Positions 34,463 through 46,390 of a stretch of 64,000 bases of DNA are shown one piece after another. The notes under the pieces were generated by a model. The model did not search any database. It saw nothing but the letters and a program-made list of their open reading frames with translations, and was not told the origin of the DNA. Position 1 is the stretch's first letter; each line of letters starts with the position of its first letter. The position numbers and the translations under genes are program-made. This stretch comes from Streptomyces sp. NBC_00289 (GTDB lineage: Bacteria; Actinomycetota; Actinomycetes; Streptomycetales; Streptomycetaceae), in the NCBI RefSeq assembly GCF_041435115.1, contig NZ_CP108046.1:7564001-7628000 (forward strand), written 5' to 3'.

Positions 34463-35113
34463 CTACCAGCCCCGCTCGTGCCACTCGCCGAGGTGAGGTC
34501 GCTCGGTGCCGAGCGTGGTGTCGTTGCCGTGGCCTGGGTAGATCCAGGTCTCGTCCGGGAGTACGAAGACCTTCGCCTCCAAACCTGACATCAACGACTC
34601 GAAGTCCTCGGGACGTGTTGTCCGGCCAGGCCCGCCGGGGAACAGGCAGTCGCCGGTGAAGACGTGGGGGTGGCCGTGGGGGTCGTCGTACACGAGGGCG
34701 ATCGAACCGGGGGTGTGGCCGACCAGGTGGCGCGCGGTGAGTTCGACGTGCCCCACCCGGATGGTGTCGCCGTCGTCGACCGGGACGTCGGTCGGCACGG
34801 GGATGCCCTCGACGTCCTCACGGCCCGCGTGGGTGCGGGCACCGGTGGCCGCGACGACCTCGGCGAGGGCCTGCCAGTGGTCGCCGTGCTGGTGGGTGGT
34901 GACGACGGACGCGATGCCGTCGTCACCGATCATGCCGAGCAGTGTCGCCGCGTCGTTGGCGGCGTCGATCAGCAGCTGCTCGTCCGTGGCCCGGCACCGC
35001 AGCAGGTAGGCGTTGTTGTCCATCGGGCCGACCGCGATCTTCGTGATCATCAGGTCCCGCAGCTCGTGCACGTCGGCCGAGCCCCCGACCTTCACCGCTC
35101 CGCTGTACGTCAT
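34463..35113 (-). CDS. MBL-fold metallo-hydrolase (glyoxalase II-like)
   Basis: 216 residues from the ATG at 35113. The metal-binding motif 'VVTTHQHGDHWQAL' (H-x-H-x-D-H), 'LVGHTPGSIALVY', 'HVFTGDCLFPGGPGR' (bridging Asp) and 'WIYPGHGNDTTLGTERPHL' (final His) are all present, so both zinc sites are intact. Similar actinobacterial proteins are annotated as hydroxyacylglutathione-hydrolase-like, with mycothiol esters as possible substrates. Upstream Met32 of the longer frame is the likely real start. A truncated relative of the same gene lies at 30206-30388. Confidence 0.9.
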   Translation of the reverse strand: MTYSGAVKVGGSADVHELRDLMITKIAVGPMDNNAYLLRCRATDEQLLIDAANDAATLLGMIGDDGIASVVTTHQHGDHWQALAEVVAATGARTHAGREDVEGIPVPTDVPVDDGDTIRVGHVELTARHLVGHTPGSIALVYDDPHGHPHVFTGDCLFPGGPGRTTRPEDFESLMSGLEAKVFVLPDETWIYPGHGNDTTLGTERPHLGEWHERGW

Positions 35114-35191
35114 GGCGGCCAGCCTATAACCGGGAACCGTTCGTGGATCGCCCCTGCCCTGGCCCACGACCTCCTCCCGCGGGACCTCGCC

Positions 35192-35224
35192 GTAGCCCGC
35201 CGTAGCGCCGCTACGGCGGGCTAC
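35192..35224. terminator. 15-bp stem-loop terminator after the MDMPI-family gene
   Basis: GTAGCCCGCCGTAGC (35192-35206), loop GCC, GCTACGGCGGGCTAC (35210-35224): a perfect 15-bp inverted repeat. The stop codon of the gene at 35221 lies in the stem. No U-tract, as usual for Streptomyces. It separates the gene from the MBL hydrolase gene downstream. Confidence 0.8.
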
Positions 35225-35910
35225 AGCGGCGGAAGTGTCGGCAGCGCGCCGCCCCGCACGCCCAGTGCGGAGCCGTCACGGCGCCCGGCGAGCCAGCCGA
35301 GCAGGTCGGCCGCCGTTCCCCTGACCTCGATCGGGCCCCCGTCGGCACCACCGCCCGTGGTCCAGACCCGGCCCTCGTCGGTGGCCAGGCCTGTCGAGGG
35401 AACCTCCGGATGGCCGCCGAACCGCTCCGCGAGGAAGTCGATCTCCCGCTCCACGAACTCCGGGGGGACGTCCTCCAGCTCGTACCCGATCCCCAGGTCG
35501 ACGTGGTGCAGTTCCACCTCGGCCCAGCGCCGGAACGGCACGCGGGACGCCGAGTCGGTGACCCCGTTGCGCAGCTCCACCGTGCGCGACCAGTCCGCCG
35601 GCGCGTCCCCCGCCTTCTGGAAGCGGGCAGCGCTCTCCCGCAGGTCGGCGAGCTGCACGTCGAGGGGGCGCGGGGCGTCCCGCTCGATGTCCGCTTCCCG
35701 GGCGTTGCCTGAGACGTACATAGGGCGGCCTTCGAGGACGTTCACCAGGGCGTCGGCGTTCCGGGCGAGGTGGGCGAGCACGTGGCCACGGGACCAACCG
35801 GAAAGCCGTGTCGGCTCCGTCACGGAGGCGTTGTCCAGTGCGGCGACCGCGATCAGCAAGCGGTCCGTCGCATCCCGTACAGACACCAGGTCAGGCGCGT
35901 GATCAATCAT
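35221..35910 (-). CDS. Maleylpyruvate isomerase-family, mycothiol-dependent enzyme (DinB-like)
   Basis: 229 residues starting MIDHAPDLVSVRDATDRLL. The MDMPI N-terminal DinB-like bundle is clear: 'LSGWSRGHVLAHLARNADAL' and 'RWAEVELHHVDLGIGYE', which supply the three metal-binding histidines. A smaller C-terminal domain ends 'GTAADLLGWLAGRRDGSAL'. Family members use mycothiol as cofactor for isomerase or transferase reactions; the substrate here is unknown. TAGTGT lies 7 nt before the ATG with no SD, so the transcript is probably leaderless. Confidence 0.85.
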   Translation of the reverse strand: MIDHAPDLVSVRDATDRLLIAVAALDNASVTEPTRLSGWSRGHVLAHLARNADALVNVLEGRPMYVSGNAREADIERDAPRPLDVQLADLRESAARFQKAGDAPADWSRTVELRNGVTDSASRVPFRRWAEVELHHVDLGIGYELEDVPPEFVEREIDFLAERFGGHPEVPSTGLATDEGRVWTTGGGADGGPIEVRGTAADLLGWLAGRRDGSALGVRGGALPTLPPL

Positions 35911-36054
35911 GGTGCTGACACTAGCGCCGCCACACCTTCGGGTGAAGGTGGTGAAGCAGCGCCGGAATTCGAATGGGCGTGCTATATGGTCGGGTGTGGC
36001 GTCGGGCATGCTGGATGGCCGGGGATTGTTATGCAACCCGGAATCCGACCGGCG

Positions 36055-36077
36055 TTGTCAGTGGCTCCCCCTAGTCT
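36055..36077 (+). promoter_or_regulatory. PafBC-type DNA-damage promoter of uvrA
   Basis: TTGTCAGTG (36055-36063), 8 bp, TAGTCT (36072-36077), a perfect match to tTGTCRgtg-N8-TAnnnT. Eight nt after the -10 is an in-frame ATG (36086), and 56 nt after it is the usual GTG (36134). Confidence 0.82.
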
Positions 36078-36133
36078 GAGAAAGCATGGGGCCTCGCCCC
36101 TGTCACTTCTCTCAAAGAAAGGTGCGGACCGGC

Positions 36134-39196
<3,063 letters not shown>

Positions 39197-39711
39197 GCGC
39201 CGGGGACGCCCGGGGCCGGGCAGACCCGGAGCCGGGCCGACCCGGGGCCGGCCCGTCCGGGGGCGGCCCGACCGGGGCCGAGCCCGGACGCACCCGGCCC
39301 GACCGGGGCCCCAGTCCGGACGCACCCGGCCCGACCGGACCCCCAGTCCGGACGGGTACGGCCTGGCCTAGCCCGACCGGCTCGGCCACGCCCGGATCCG
39401 ACGCAGTCGGCGAGCTCGACCAGTGCCCCCGGGGGAACTCCCGCGGGGGCACCGCTCATCCCACCGCTCGCCGAGCCAAGGGAACCCCGTCGCCCACGAG
39501 GTTCGCGCCCCCACGGCGTCCACCTCCCGGCGGTGGCCGCCTCCCCGCGGCGTCCGCACGCCGGCGGTGTCCGCCTCCCTGCGGCGTCCGCCCCGGGCGG
39601 TGTCCGCCGCCCACGGCCTCCGCCGCCCACCGTGTCCGCCCCCCACGGCCTCCGGTGCCAGGAAGACTTCGGTGCCAAGAAGACTTCGGCGAACCCCGTC
39701 GGCGTGTGCCG
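39197..39711. other. 515-bp repetitive, gene-free stretch after uvrA
   Basis: The first 150 bp are tandem degenerate CCGGGGCCGG/CCCGACCGG-type repeats and the next part repeats GCGTCCGCC-like units. Near the end, GGTGCCAGGAAGACTTC (39654-39670) is directly followed by GGTGCCAAGAAGACTTC (39671-39687). All frames give low-complexity peptides, so I call no gene. The imperfect G/C repeats could form termination structures for uvrA and the convergent kinase gene. Confidence 0.65.
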
Positions 39712-40623
39712 CTACACGTCACCGATCTCGGTGGCGTAGGGGGGTTCAGCGCCCGCCCGGGAGCATGTGATCGCCGCCGCGCGGGCGGCGAACCGCAGCA
39801 GTCGGGTCCAGCCGTCGGCGCCCAGGCCCGCGAGCGCCCGCGCCGAGAGGGCGTTCTGTACGGACAGGCCGTGCAACAGGGCCGCGTTGACGGTGTCGCC
39901 GGCGCCGATCGTGTCCACGACGTCGACCTTCTCGCCCGGCACCGAGTGCTCGGACCCGTCCCGGGTGAACACGCTCAGCCCGTCACCACCCCGGGTGATC
40001 ACGACCGCCGAGGGGCCGGAGGCCAGCCATTCGTGTGGGGAACCGCCCAGCCACCGCGCGTCCTCCTCGGAGAGCTTGAGCAGCGACACCGAGGGCAGCC
40101 AGTTCTTGAAACGGGCCCGGTAGGCGTCCGCGTCCGGGATCAGGCCGGCCCGGATGTTCGGGTCGAGCGCGGTGAACACTCCCTGAGCGGCCGAGGCCCG
40201 CATCAGGTCCTCGTAGGCGCTCGCGCCCGGCTCGAGGACCAACGAGCAGGTACCGAACGAGACCGCGCGAGTATCCGCGGGGAGCCTGTCGGGAGCTGCG
40301 AAGAGCCGGTCGGCGGTGCCGTCGACGTAGAAGGAGTAGGCGGCGGAGCCGCTCGTGTCGATCGTGGCGACCGCCAGAGTGGTCGGCTCCGGACCGCGCT
40401 GTACGCCCGACACGTCCACCCCCGCCTCGCGCAGCCCGCCGAGCAGCGCCTCGCCGAAGGCGTCGTTCGAGGTACGGGAGCAGAAGGCGGTGGGAGACCC
40501 GAGGCGGCCGAGGGCCACGGCCGTGTTGTAGGGGCCGCCGCCGAGCGCCGGCCGCAGGCTCGCGAGGGCGCCCGCACCCTGCGGTACCAGGTCGATCAGT
40601 GCCTCACCGGCGACGACGATCAC
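39712..40623 (-). CDS. PfkB-family carbohydrate kinase (fructokinase-like)
   Basis: 303 residues from a GTG at 40623 with AAAGGAAG six nt upstream. N-terminal 'VVAGEALIDLVPQG', 'RPALGGGPYNTAVALGRLG' and C-terminal 'VDVVDTIGAGDTVNAALLHGL' with catalytic Asp are all present. The 'GGGPYNTAVALGRLG' pattern is typical of fructokinases. The start overlaps the TGA of the lacI-type gene by GTGA, so both are translated together and the regulator probably senses the kinase substrate or product. The exact sugar is unknown. Confidence 0.88.
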   Translation of the reverse strand: MIVVAGEALIDLVPQGAGALASLRPALGGGPYNTAVALGRLGSPTAFCSRTSNDAFGEALLGGLREAGVDVSGVQRGPEPTTLAVATIDTSGSAAYSFYVDGTADRLFAAPDRLPADTRAVSFGTCSLVLEPGASAYEDLMRASAAQGVFTALDPNIRAGLIPDADAYRARFKNWLPSVSLLKLSEEDARWLGGSPHEWLASGPSAVVITRGGDGLSVFTRDGSEHSVPGEKVDVVDTIGAGDTVNAALLHGLSVQNALSARALAGLGADGWTRLLRFAARAAAITCSRAGAEPPYATEIGDV

Positions 40624-41714
40624 GAGATGCTTCCTTTCACTGGCCGAACGGACTGCACGGACCGCAGGGACTGCGCGGGTTGCCCGGAGTGCTCCGGGCG
40701 GTCGGGACAACCACAGGAAGTGCGGTGGACGAAGGCGCAACCGAGCCGCACCGTCCGGGCGGGACGGTCGGGTGCGGCGAGGCGTTCCAGGAGCAGATCG
40801 ACCGCCCGGGCGCCGATCTCCCGGCTGGGCTGCGAGATCGCGGTGAGGCGTGGAGAGAACAGGTCCGCCCAGGCGAAGTCGTCGAAGCAGCACAGCGCGA
40901 TGTCGTCGGGCACGGACAGGCCACGGTCGCGCAGGGCGCGCAGCGCTCCGATGGTCATCGCGTTGTTGGCGGTGACGAGTGCGGTGGGTGGCACGGCGAG
41001 GGACAGCAGGGCGGCGGTGGCACGCTCCGCGCCGGCCGAGTCGGAGGCGCCGTGCACCACAAGGCGTTCGTCATAGGGGAAGCCGGCGGCGGCGAGGCCG
41101 TGCCGGTAGCCGGTGATCCGCTCGCTGGTGGTGCTGAGCCCGGGCAGCCCCGCGACCAGGGCGATCCGCCGGTGACCCAGCCCGGCGAGATGGGTGACCA
41201 GCAGGGCCGTCGGCTCGGCACCGTCCGCGCAGACCTGGTCGAAGCCGGGCACACCGGCCGCGGGGGAGTCGACCACCCGGTCGAGGAGCACGGTGGGTAC
41301 GGCGTGCCGTCCGAGATAGGCGAGCAGTCCCCGAGGGTCCGCGGAGGGCGCGACGATCATGCCGTCCACCCGCCGTTCGTGCAGTAGCTGGACGACCTTG
41401 AGCTCGTGCTCCGGATCGTCGTGCGGATCGGCGATGAGCAGGCTGTAGCCGTGCTCCAGGGCGCCGGCCTCGACTCCCTGGAGGATGTCCGTGAAGAACG
41501 GATTGCTGATCGCCGACACCGCGAGCCCGATGGACCGGGTGCGGGAGGTCACCAGGGAACGGGCGAGGGTGTTGGGCGTGTAGCCGAGTTCGTCGATGGC
41601 GTCGAGCACGGCCTGCCGGGTGTGGGGGAGCACCGGCCGGGTGTCGTTCAGCACGTGCGAGACGGTCGCCACGGACACACCCGCGCTGCGTGCGACGTCG
41701 GCCATGGTCGGCAT
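40620..41714 (-). CDS. LacI-family transcriptional regulator
   Basis: 364 residues (MPTMADVARSAGVSVATVSH). HTH at residues 4-25, hinge 'YTPNTLARSLVTSRTRSIGLAV', then a periplasmic-binding-protein-like ligand domain ('NPFFTDILQGVEAGALEHGYSLLIAD', 'RRVDGMIVAPS', 'DDIALCCFDDFAWADLFSPRLTAISQP'). It ends in a Cys/Pro-rich tail 'SCGCPDRPEHSGQPAQ' longer than usual. It heads an operon with the PfkB kinase. A perfect palindrome containing LacI-type half-sites lies 128 bp upstream (41842-41873) and is the likely autoregulatory operator. Confidence 0.9.
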   Translation of the reverse strand: MPTMADVARSAGVSVATVSHVLNDTRPVLPHTRQAVLDAIDELGYTPNTLARSLVTSRTRSIGLAVSAISNPFFTDILQGVEAGALEHGYSLLIADPHDDPEHELKVVQLLHERRVDGMIVAPSADPRGLLAYLGRHAVPTVLLDRVVDSPAAGVPGFDQVCADGAEPTALLVTHLAGLGHRRIALVAGLPGLSTTSERITGYRHGLAAAGFPYDERLVVHGASDSAGAERATAALLSLAVPPTALVTANNAMTIGALRALRDRGLSVPDDIALCCFDDFAWADLFSPRLTAISQPSREIGARAVDLLLERLAAPDRPARTVRLGCAFVHRTSCGCPDRPEHSGQPAQSLRSVQSVRPVKGSIS

Positions 41715-41841
41715 CGCGTCCGGTCCCCTTCCTGAGCCGCACACCTCGTCGAGTCGTCGAGTCGTCGAGTGATGGAGCCATCGACTCATCGAGCCCGAGC
41801 CGCACCGTCCTTCTGGCCGGAAGGTATCCCATTCAGAGTGG

Positions 41842-41873
41842 GCGCGTAAACGCTTGCGCAAGCGTTTACGCGC
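41842..41873. promoter_or_regulatory. 32-bp perfect palindrome, probable double LacI-family operator
   Basis: GCGCGTAAACGCTTGC (41842-41857) is followed by its exact reverse complement (41858-41873). Two overlapping LacI-type cores, AAACGCTT and AAGCGTTT, lie in it. It sits upstream of the lacI-pfkB pair and 5 bp beyond the stop of the next minus-strand gene, so a second role as terminator is possible. Confidence 0.65.
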
Positions 41874-41877
41874 TGCG

Positions 41878-42834
41878 TCACTCCCAGTCCCACCCGATCC
41901 CCACGATCCCCGACCGCACCCGCGGCTCGACAAGGTGCACCGAGTGGTGGCGTCCGGTGAGCGCCAGCTCCTGGCGGCCGCTGCGCGGTGCCGCCGCCGA
42001 GTGCTGCGCGAACCGGTGGCAGCGCACCGGCAGCGCGCGCTCGTCGAAGCGCACCTGGAGGGCGTACTGGCCACCCGCCGACCCGAATCCGCGGACGTAC
42101 TCGCGTGACATGCCTGCCGTGCCGTCCTCGACGGCGTAGCGGAAGAGGAAGGTGTCGCCGGCACGCAGTCGCGTGTCGAAAAGCAGCTCGGCGACGAGCA
42201 CCCCGGTGTCGTGATGCAGCCGGACACGCCCCGTACGGCAGTTCTCCAGCGCGTGTACGGACATGCGTTCCGGCACGCAGCCGGGGTCACCGTGGTGGAC
42301 GGCCACGAAGCGGTCGACGCCGTCCCGGTGGGCGCGCACGATGTGGTGGGACTCGCGGCTGGTGAGCTCGCGGTGCGCGCCTATCCGTACCCGTTCGTGG
42401 TGCCCGAGGGTGAGCAGTCCGCTGTCCGCCTGCGAGTCCAGCTCGGCCAGCAGCTGCTCCAGGACGCCGGAGGCCGCCACGAGGGAGCGGTAGGAGCGGG
42501 CCGCGGGCGGTTGGGCCACCGTGCGTTCGTCGCTCTCGGCGAGCAGCCTGATCAGGGACTCGTCCGGCAGCTGGAGGATCTCCTCCAGCGCGCGTACGGC
42601 CCGCAGCGACTCGGGGCGCTGCGGGCGCCGGGCGCCCTGCTGCCAGTAACTGAGGCTCGTCACGCCCACCCTGACCCCGTAGCGCGACAGATGGTGCTGC
42701 ACACGCTGCAACGGCAGTCCCCGGGCGGCGATCGCGGCGCGCAGCGCGACGTGGAAGGGGCCGCCCCGCAGGGCCGTGTCCAGTTCAGCGGTGCCGACGG
42801 TGGCGACGTCCGCGTGCTCTGTGGCGTGCGGCAT
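41878..42834 (-). CDS. XRE-like regulatory protein, Streptomyces-type
   Basis: 318 residues. The N-terminal part has a helix-turn-helix-like segment 'LPLQRVQHHLSRYGVRVGVTSLSYWQQGARRPQRPES' followed by 'LRAVRALEEILQLPDESLIRLL'. The C-terminal part is mainly beta ('IVRAHRDGVDRFVAVHHGDPG', 'TGVLVAELLFDTRLRAGDTFLFRYAVED'). This arrangement is common among actinobacterial XRE-like proteins of unknown ligand. It is divergent from uvrC with a 470-bp spacer, and its 3' end meets the 32-bp palindrome. Confidence 0.75.
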   Translation of the reverse strand: MPHATEHADVATVGTAELDTALRGGPFHVALRAAIAARGLPLQRVQHHLSRYGVRVGVTSLSYWQQGARRPQRPESLRAVRALEEILQLPDESLIRLLAESDERTVAQPPAARSYRSLVAASGVLEQLLAELDSQADSGLLTLGHHERVRIGAHRELTSRESHHIVRAHRDGVDRFVAVHHGDPGCVPERMSVHALENCRTGRVRLHHDTGVLVAELLFDTRLRAGDTFLFRYAVEDGTAGMSREYVRGFGSAGGQYALQVRFDERALPVRCHRFAQHSAAAPRSGRQELALTGRHHSVHLVEPRVRSGIVGIGWDWE

Positions 42835-43277
42835 GCAGGGGCCTTTCTGTGAATGTTCACAACGGCTGGTCAGACCGTTCGCGGGGGCGTCGGGGCCCTC
42901 CTGAAGGCGTCGGGGATCTTCACATCCGTACGCCGTCGTTCACCGCCCCGAGTTCCCCCGCATTGAAGCGTGTTGACCAAGTCCCGACAACACCTGATAC
43001 CCAACAGCGACGTACTCCTGGCCGAGTCCGGACCCGTCCCGCTCCGGTGGCCGGGCCCGGGCGGCTCACGGTCGCGGAACGCGCCCGCGAACTCACACGT
43101 AGTACAGGACGCGCGTAGTACACGACGACGTATGGAGTACGGACAGGCGCTGTACAGGACTGGCGTAGGGCAGGACGCCCTGACGCCGGACGCGAAGGTG
43201 GCGTGCGTCACCCCGTCGCCCGCGCGGGCTCGTGTCGCGCACGGAGACCGGGGAGCGTTGTCCACAGGCCCGCCGCA
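42835..43277. other. Long divergent control region with four GTAC-containing repeats
   Basis: No gene is visible between the XRE-like gene and the uvrC promoter. Repeats AGTACAGGAC (43101), AGTACACGAC (43117), AGTACGGAC (43136) and TGTACAGGAC (43151) occur at 15-19 bp spacing on the plus strand. They look like iterated operator half-sites. The AT-richer segment 42962-43010 may hold the promoter of the XRE-like gene. Confidence 0.5.
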
Positions 43278-43300
43278 CTGTCACCGCCCGCCAGTAGGGT
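43278..43300 (+). promoter_or_regulatory. PafBC-type DNA-damage promoter of uvrC
   Basis: CTGTCACCG (43278-43286), 8 bp, TAGGGT (43295-43300), 7 nt, then the ATG at 43308. The TGTCA core, exact 8-bp spacer and TAnnnT are kept; bases 7-8 of the first element (CC for gt) deviate. The distance to the ATG is identical to uvrB and ogt. Confidence 0.7.
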
Positions 43301-43307
43301 GTGAGAC

Positions 43308-45353
43308 ATGGCCGACCCCTCCAGCTACCGCCCCAAGCCGGGAGAGATCCCGGACACTCCCGGGGTCTACAAATTCCGCGACGAGCACCGCCGGGTGATC
43401 TACGTCGGAAAGGCGAAGAGCCTGCGTCAGCGCCTGGGAAGCTACTTCCAGGACCTGTCGAACCTCCACCAGCGCACCCGCACCATGGTCACCACGGCGG
43501 CGTCCGTGGAGTGGACCGTGGTGTCCACGGAGGTCGAGGCCCTGCAGCTGGAGTACTCCTGGATCAAGGAGTTCGACCCCCGGTTCAACGTCAAGTACCG
43601 CGACGACAAGAGCTACCCGTACCTCGCGGTGACGATGAACGAGGAGTTCCCGCGGGTGCAGGTGATGCGCGGCCAGAAGCGCAAGGGCGTGCGCTACTTC
43701 GGGCCGTACGGACACGCCTGGGCGATCCGCGACACCGTCGACCTCCTGCTGCGGGTCTTCCCGGTCCGCACCTGCTCGGCCGGCGTGTTCAAGAACGCGG
43801 CCCGCACCGGCCGCCCCTGCCTGCTCGGCTACATCGGCAAGTGCTCCGCGCCCTGCGTCGGCCGCGTCTCGCCCGAGGAGCACGGCGAACTCGCCGAGGA
43901 GTTCTGCGACTTCATGGCCGGCCGCACCGGCACGTACATCCGTCGTCTCGAGAAGATGATGACGCAGGCGGCCGAGGAGATGGAGTACGAGCGGGCGGCC
44001 CGCCTGCGCGACGACATCGGGGCCCTGACGAAGGCCATGGAGAAGAACGCGGTCGTGCTCGCCGACGCGACCGACGCCGACCTCATGGCGGTCGCCGAGG
44101 ACGAGCTGGAAGCGGCCGTACAGATCTTCCACGTGCGCGGCGGACGCGTGCGCGGCCAGCGCGGCTGGGTGACCGACAAGGTCGAGGAGATCACCACCGG
44201 CGCCCTCGTCGAGCACGCCCTCCAGCAGCTCTACGGCGAGGAGCGCGGCGACGCGGTGCCCAAGGAGGTCCTCGTCCCGGCCCTGCCGGATCCGGTGGAG
44301 CCCGTGCAGGACTGGCTCACCGAGCGGCGCGGGTCCAACGTGTCCCTGCGCATCCCGCAGCGCGGCGACAAGAAGGCCCTCATGGAGACCGTGCAGCGCA
44401 ACGCCCAGCAGGCGCTGGTGCTGCACAAGACCAAGCGCGCCTCCGACCTGACCACACGCTCGCGCGCGCTGGAGGAGATCGCCGAGGCCCTGGACCTGGA
44501 CAGCGCCCCGCTCAGGATCGAGTGCTACGACATCTCCCACCTCCAGGGCGACGACGTCGTGGCCTCCATGGTCGTCTTCGAGGACGGACTGCAGCGCAAG
44601 GGCGAGTACCGCCGCTTCCAGATCAAGGGCTTCGCGGGCCAGGACGACGTCCGCTCCATGCACGAGGTGATCACCCGTCGCTTCCGGCGCTACCTCGCCG
44701 AGAAGGAGAGGACGGGGGAGTGGACCGACGGCGAGAACCCTCTCACCGAAGAGGACGGCCGCCCGAAGCGCTTCGCCTACCCGCCGCAGCTCGTCGTGGT
44801 CGACGGCGGTCAGCCGCAGGTCGCGGCCGCCAAGAGGGCTCTGGACGAGCTCGGCATCGACGACATCGCCGTGTGTGGCCTCGCCAAGCGTCTGGAGGAG
44901 GTCTGGCTGCCGGACGATGACGACCCGGTGGTCCTGCCCCGCACCAGCGAGGGCCTCTACCTGCTGCAACGCGTCCGCGACGAGGCCCACCGCTTCGCGA
45001 TCACCTATCAGCGCGCCAAACGCGCCAAACGCTTCCGGGCGAGCCCCCTGGACGACGTGGCGGGCCTCGGCGAGACACGCAAACAAGCACTGATCAAGCA
45101 TTTCGGTTCGGTGAAGAAGCTCCGGTCCGCGACAATCGACCAGATCTGCGAGGTTCCCGGTATAGGCCGCAAGACGGCCGAGACGGTCGCCGTGGCCCTC
45201 GCCCAGGCGGTTCCCGCCGCACCCGCCGTCAACACGGCGACTGGAGAGATCATGGAAGACGATGAAGACGGGGCACCCGAGACACCGACGGGTGCCTCGG
45301 GGGAGCCCGTGGCCGCGGGCGCCCCGGACGAACGACGGGGGCAGGAGACATGA
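43308..45353 (+). CDS. uvrC: Excinuclease ABC subunit C
   Basis: 681 residues. GIY-YIG nuclease at the N-terminus ('[36 protein letters not shown]'), UVR domain ('[22 protein letters not shown]'), RNase H-like 3'... endonuclease region ('[25 protein letters not shown]', '[18 protein letters not shown]') and C-terminal HhH pair ('[20 protein letters not shown]', '[16 protein letters not shown]'). A short acidic/Gly tail follows. It makes both incisions in nucleotide excision repair. The ATG lies 7 nt after the -10, so leaderless. It ends with an ATGA overlap into rapZ. Confidence 0.97.
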   Translation: MADPSSYRPKPGEIPDTPGVYKFRDEHRRVIYVGKAKSLRQRLGSYFQDLSNLHQRTRTMVTTAASVEWTVVSTEVEALQLEYSWIKEFDPRFNVKYRDDKSYPYLAVTMNEEFPRVQVMRGQKRKGVRYFGPYGHAWAIRDTVDLLLRVFPVRTCSAGVFKNAARTGRPCLLGYIGKCSAPCVGRVSPEEHGELAEEFCDFMAGRTGTYIRRLEKMMTQAAEEMEYERAARLRDDIGALTKAMEKNAVVLADATDADLMAVAEDELEAAVQIFHVRGGRVRGQRGWVTDKVEEITTGALVEHALQQLYGEERGDAVPKEVLVPALPDPVEPVQDWLTERRGSNVSLRIPQRGDKKALMETVQRNAQQALVLHKTKRASDLTTRSRALEEIAEALDLDSAPLRIECYDISHLQGDDVVASMVVFEDGLQRKGEYRRFQIKGFAGQDDVRSMHEVITRRFRRYLAEKERTGEWTDGENPLTEEDGRPKRFAYPPQLVVVDGGQPQVAAAKRALDELGIDDIAVCGLAKRLEEVWLPDDDDPVVLPRTSEGLYLLQRVRDEAHRFAITYQRAKRAKRFRASPLDDVAGLGETRKQALIKHFGSVKKLRSATIDQICEVPGIGRKTAETVAVALAQAVPAAPAVNTATGEIMEDDEDGAPETPTGASGEPVAAGAPDERRGQET

Positions 45354-46390
45354 CCGAGCACGAGCAGCAGCCCACAGCGGGTCGAGATCACACGCACAAG
45401 GAAGCGGTCGAGAATCCCGCGCGACAGGACGTCCGGCAGGATGCCCCGCAGGACGCGGAACACGACGCACAGCAGGAAAACGGAGCACAGGTGAGTACGG
45501 GCAGCGAAACAGCCGCGGTCCCCGATGCGGCCATCCCCGAGCTGGTGATCATCTCCGGCATGTCGGGGGCCGGCCGCTCGACCGCCGCGAAGTGTCTGGA
45601 GGACCTCGGCTGGTTCGTGGTCGACAACCTCCCGCCCGCCCTGATCCCCACCATGGTGGAGCTCGGCGCCCGCTCGCAGGGCAACGTGGCGCGGATCGCG
45701 GTCGTCGTCGACGTGCGCGGCCGCCGCTTCTTCGACAACCTCCGTGAGTCCCTCGCCGACCTCGACACCCGGGGCGTCACCCGGCGGATCGTCTTCCTGG
45801 AGTCCTCCGACGACGCCCTGGTGCGCCGCTTCGAGTCGGTGCGCCGCCCGCACCCGCTGCAGGGCGACGGCCGGATCGTCGACGGCATCGCCGCCGAGCG
45901 CGAACTGCTGCGCGAGCTGCGCGGCGACGCCGACCTGGTGATCGACACCTCCAGCCTCAACGTGCACGAGCTGCGGGCCAAGATGGACGCCCAGTTCGCG
46001 GGCGAGGAGGAGCCCGAGCTGCGGGCCACCGTCATGTCCTTCGGCTTCAAGTACGGCCTGCCGGTCGACGCCGACCTGGTCGCGGACATGCGCTTCCTGC
46101 CCAACCCGCACTGGGTCCCCGAGCTGCGTCCGTTCACCGGACTGAACGAGGAGGTGTCGGCCTACGTCTTCAACCAGCCCGGCGCCAAGGAGTTCCTCGA
46201 CCGGTACGCCGAACTGCTGAGGCTCATCGCGGCCGGGTACCGGCGTGAGGGCAAGCGGTACGTGACCATCGCCATCGGATGCACGGGCGGCAAGCACCGC
46301 TCGGTCGCCACCTCGGAGAAGCTCGCCGCGCGCCTCGCCGCCGAGGGCGTGGAGACGGTGGTCGTGCACCGGGACATGGGACGCGAATGA
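45350..46390 (+). CDS. rapZ: RapZ-type nucleotide-binding protein (YvcJ family)
   Basis: 346 residues from the ATG overlapping the uvrC stop (ATGA). The first about 60 residues are Gln/Asp/Glu-rich and disordered. The P-loop domain follows: '[36 protein letters not shown]', with Arg instead of the Walker A Lys, as in other actinobacterial members. The C-terminal domain has '[27 protein letters not shown]', '[21 protein letters not shown]' and 'VHRDMGRE'. A GTG at 45491 with GGAG upstream would omit the disordered stretch. RapZ proteins bind RNA and nucleotides and control cell-envelope sugar metabolism in other bacteria. Confidence 0.93.
   Translation: MTEHEQQPTAGRDHTHKEAVENPARQDVRQDAPQDAEHDAQQENGAQVSTGSETAAVPDAAIPELVIISGMSGAGRSTAAKCLEDLGWFVVDNLPPALIPTMVELGARSQGNVARIAVVVDVRGRRFFDNLRESLADLDTRGVTRRIVFLESSDDALVRRFESVRRPHPLQGDGRIVDGIAAERELLRELRGDADLVIDTSSLNVHELRAKMDAQFAGEEEPELRATVMSFGFKYGLPVDADLVADMRFLPNPHWVPELRPFTGLNEEVSAYVFNQPGAKEFLDRYAELLRLIAAGYRREGKRYVTIAIGCTGGKHRSVATSEKLAARLAAEGVETVVVHRDMGRE

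Noticed and set aside
39197..39711. Short open frames in the repeats after uvrA
   Set aside because: All are low-complexity peptides with no start signal or family resemblance.
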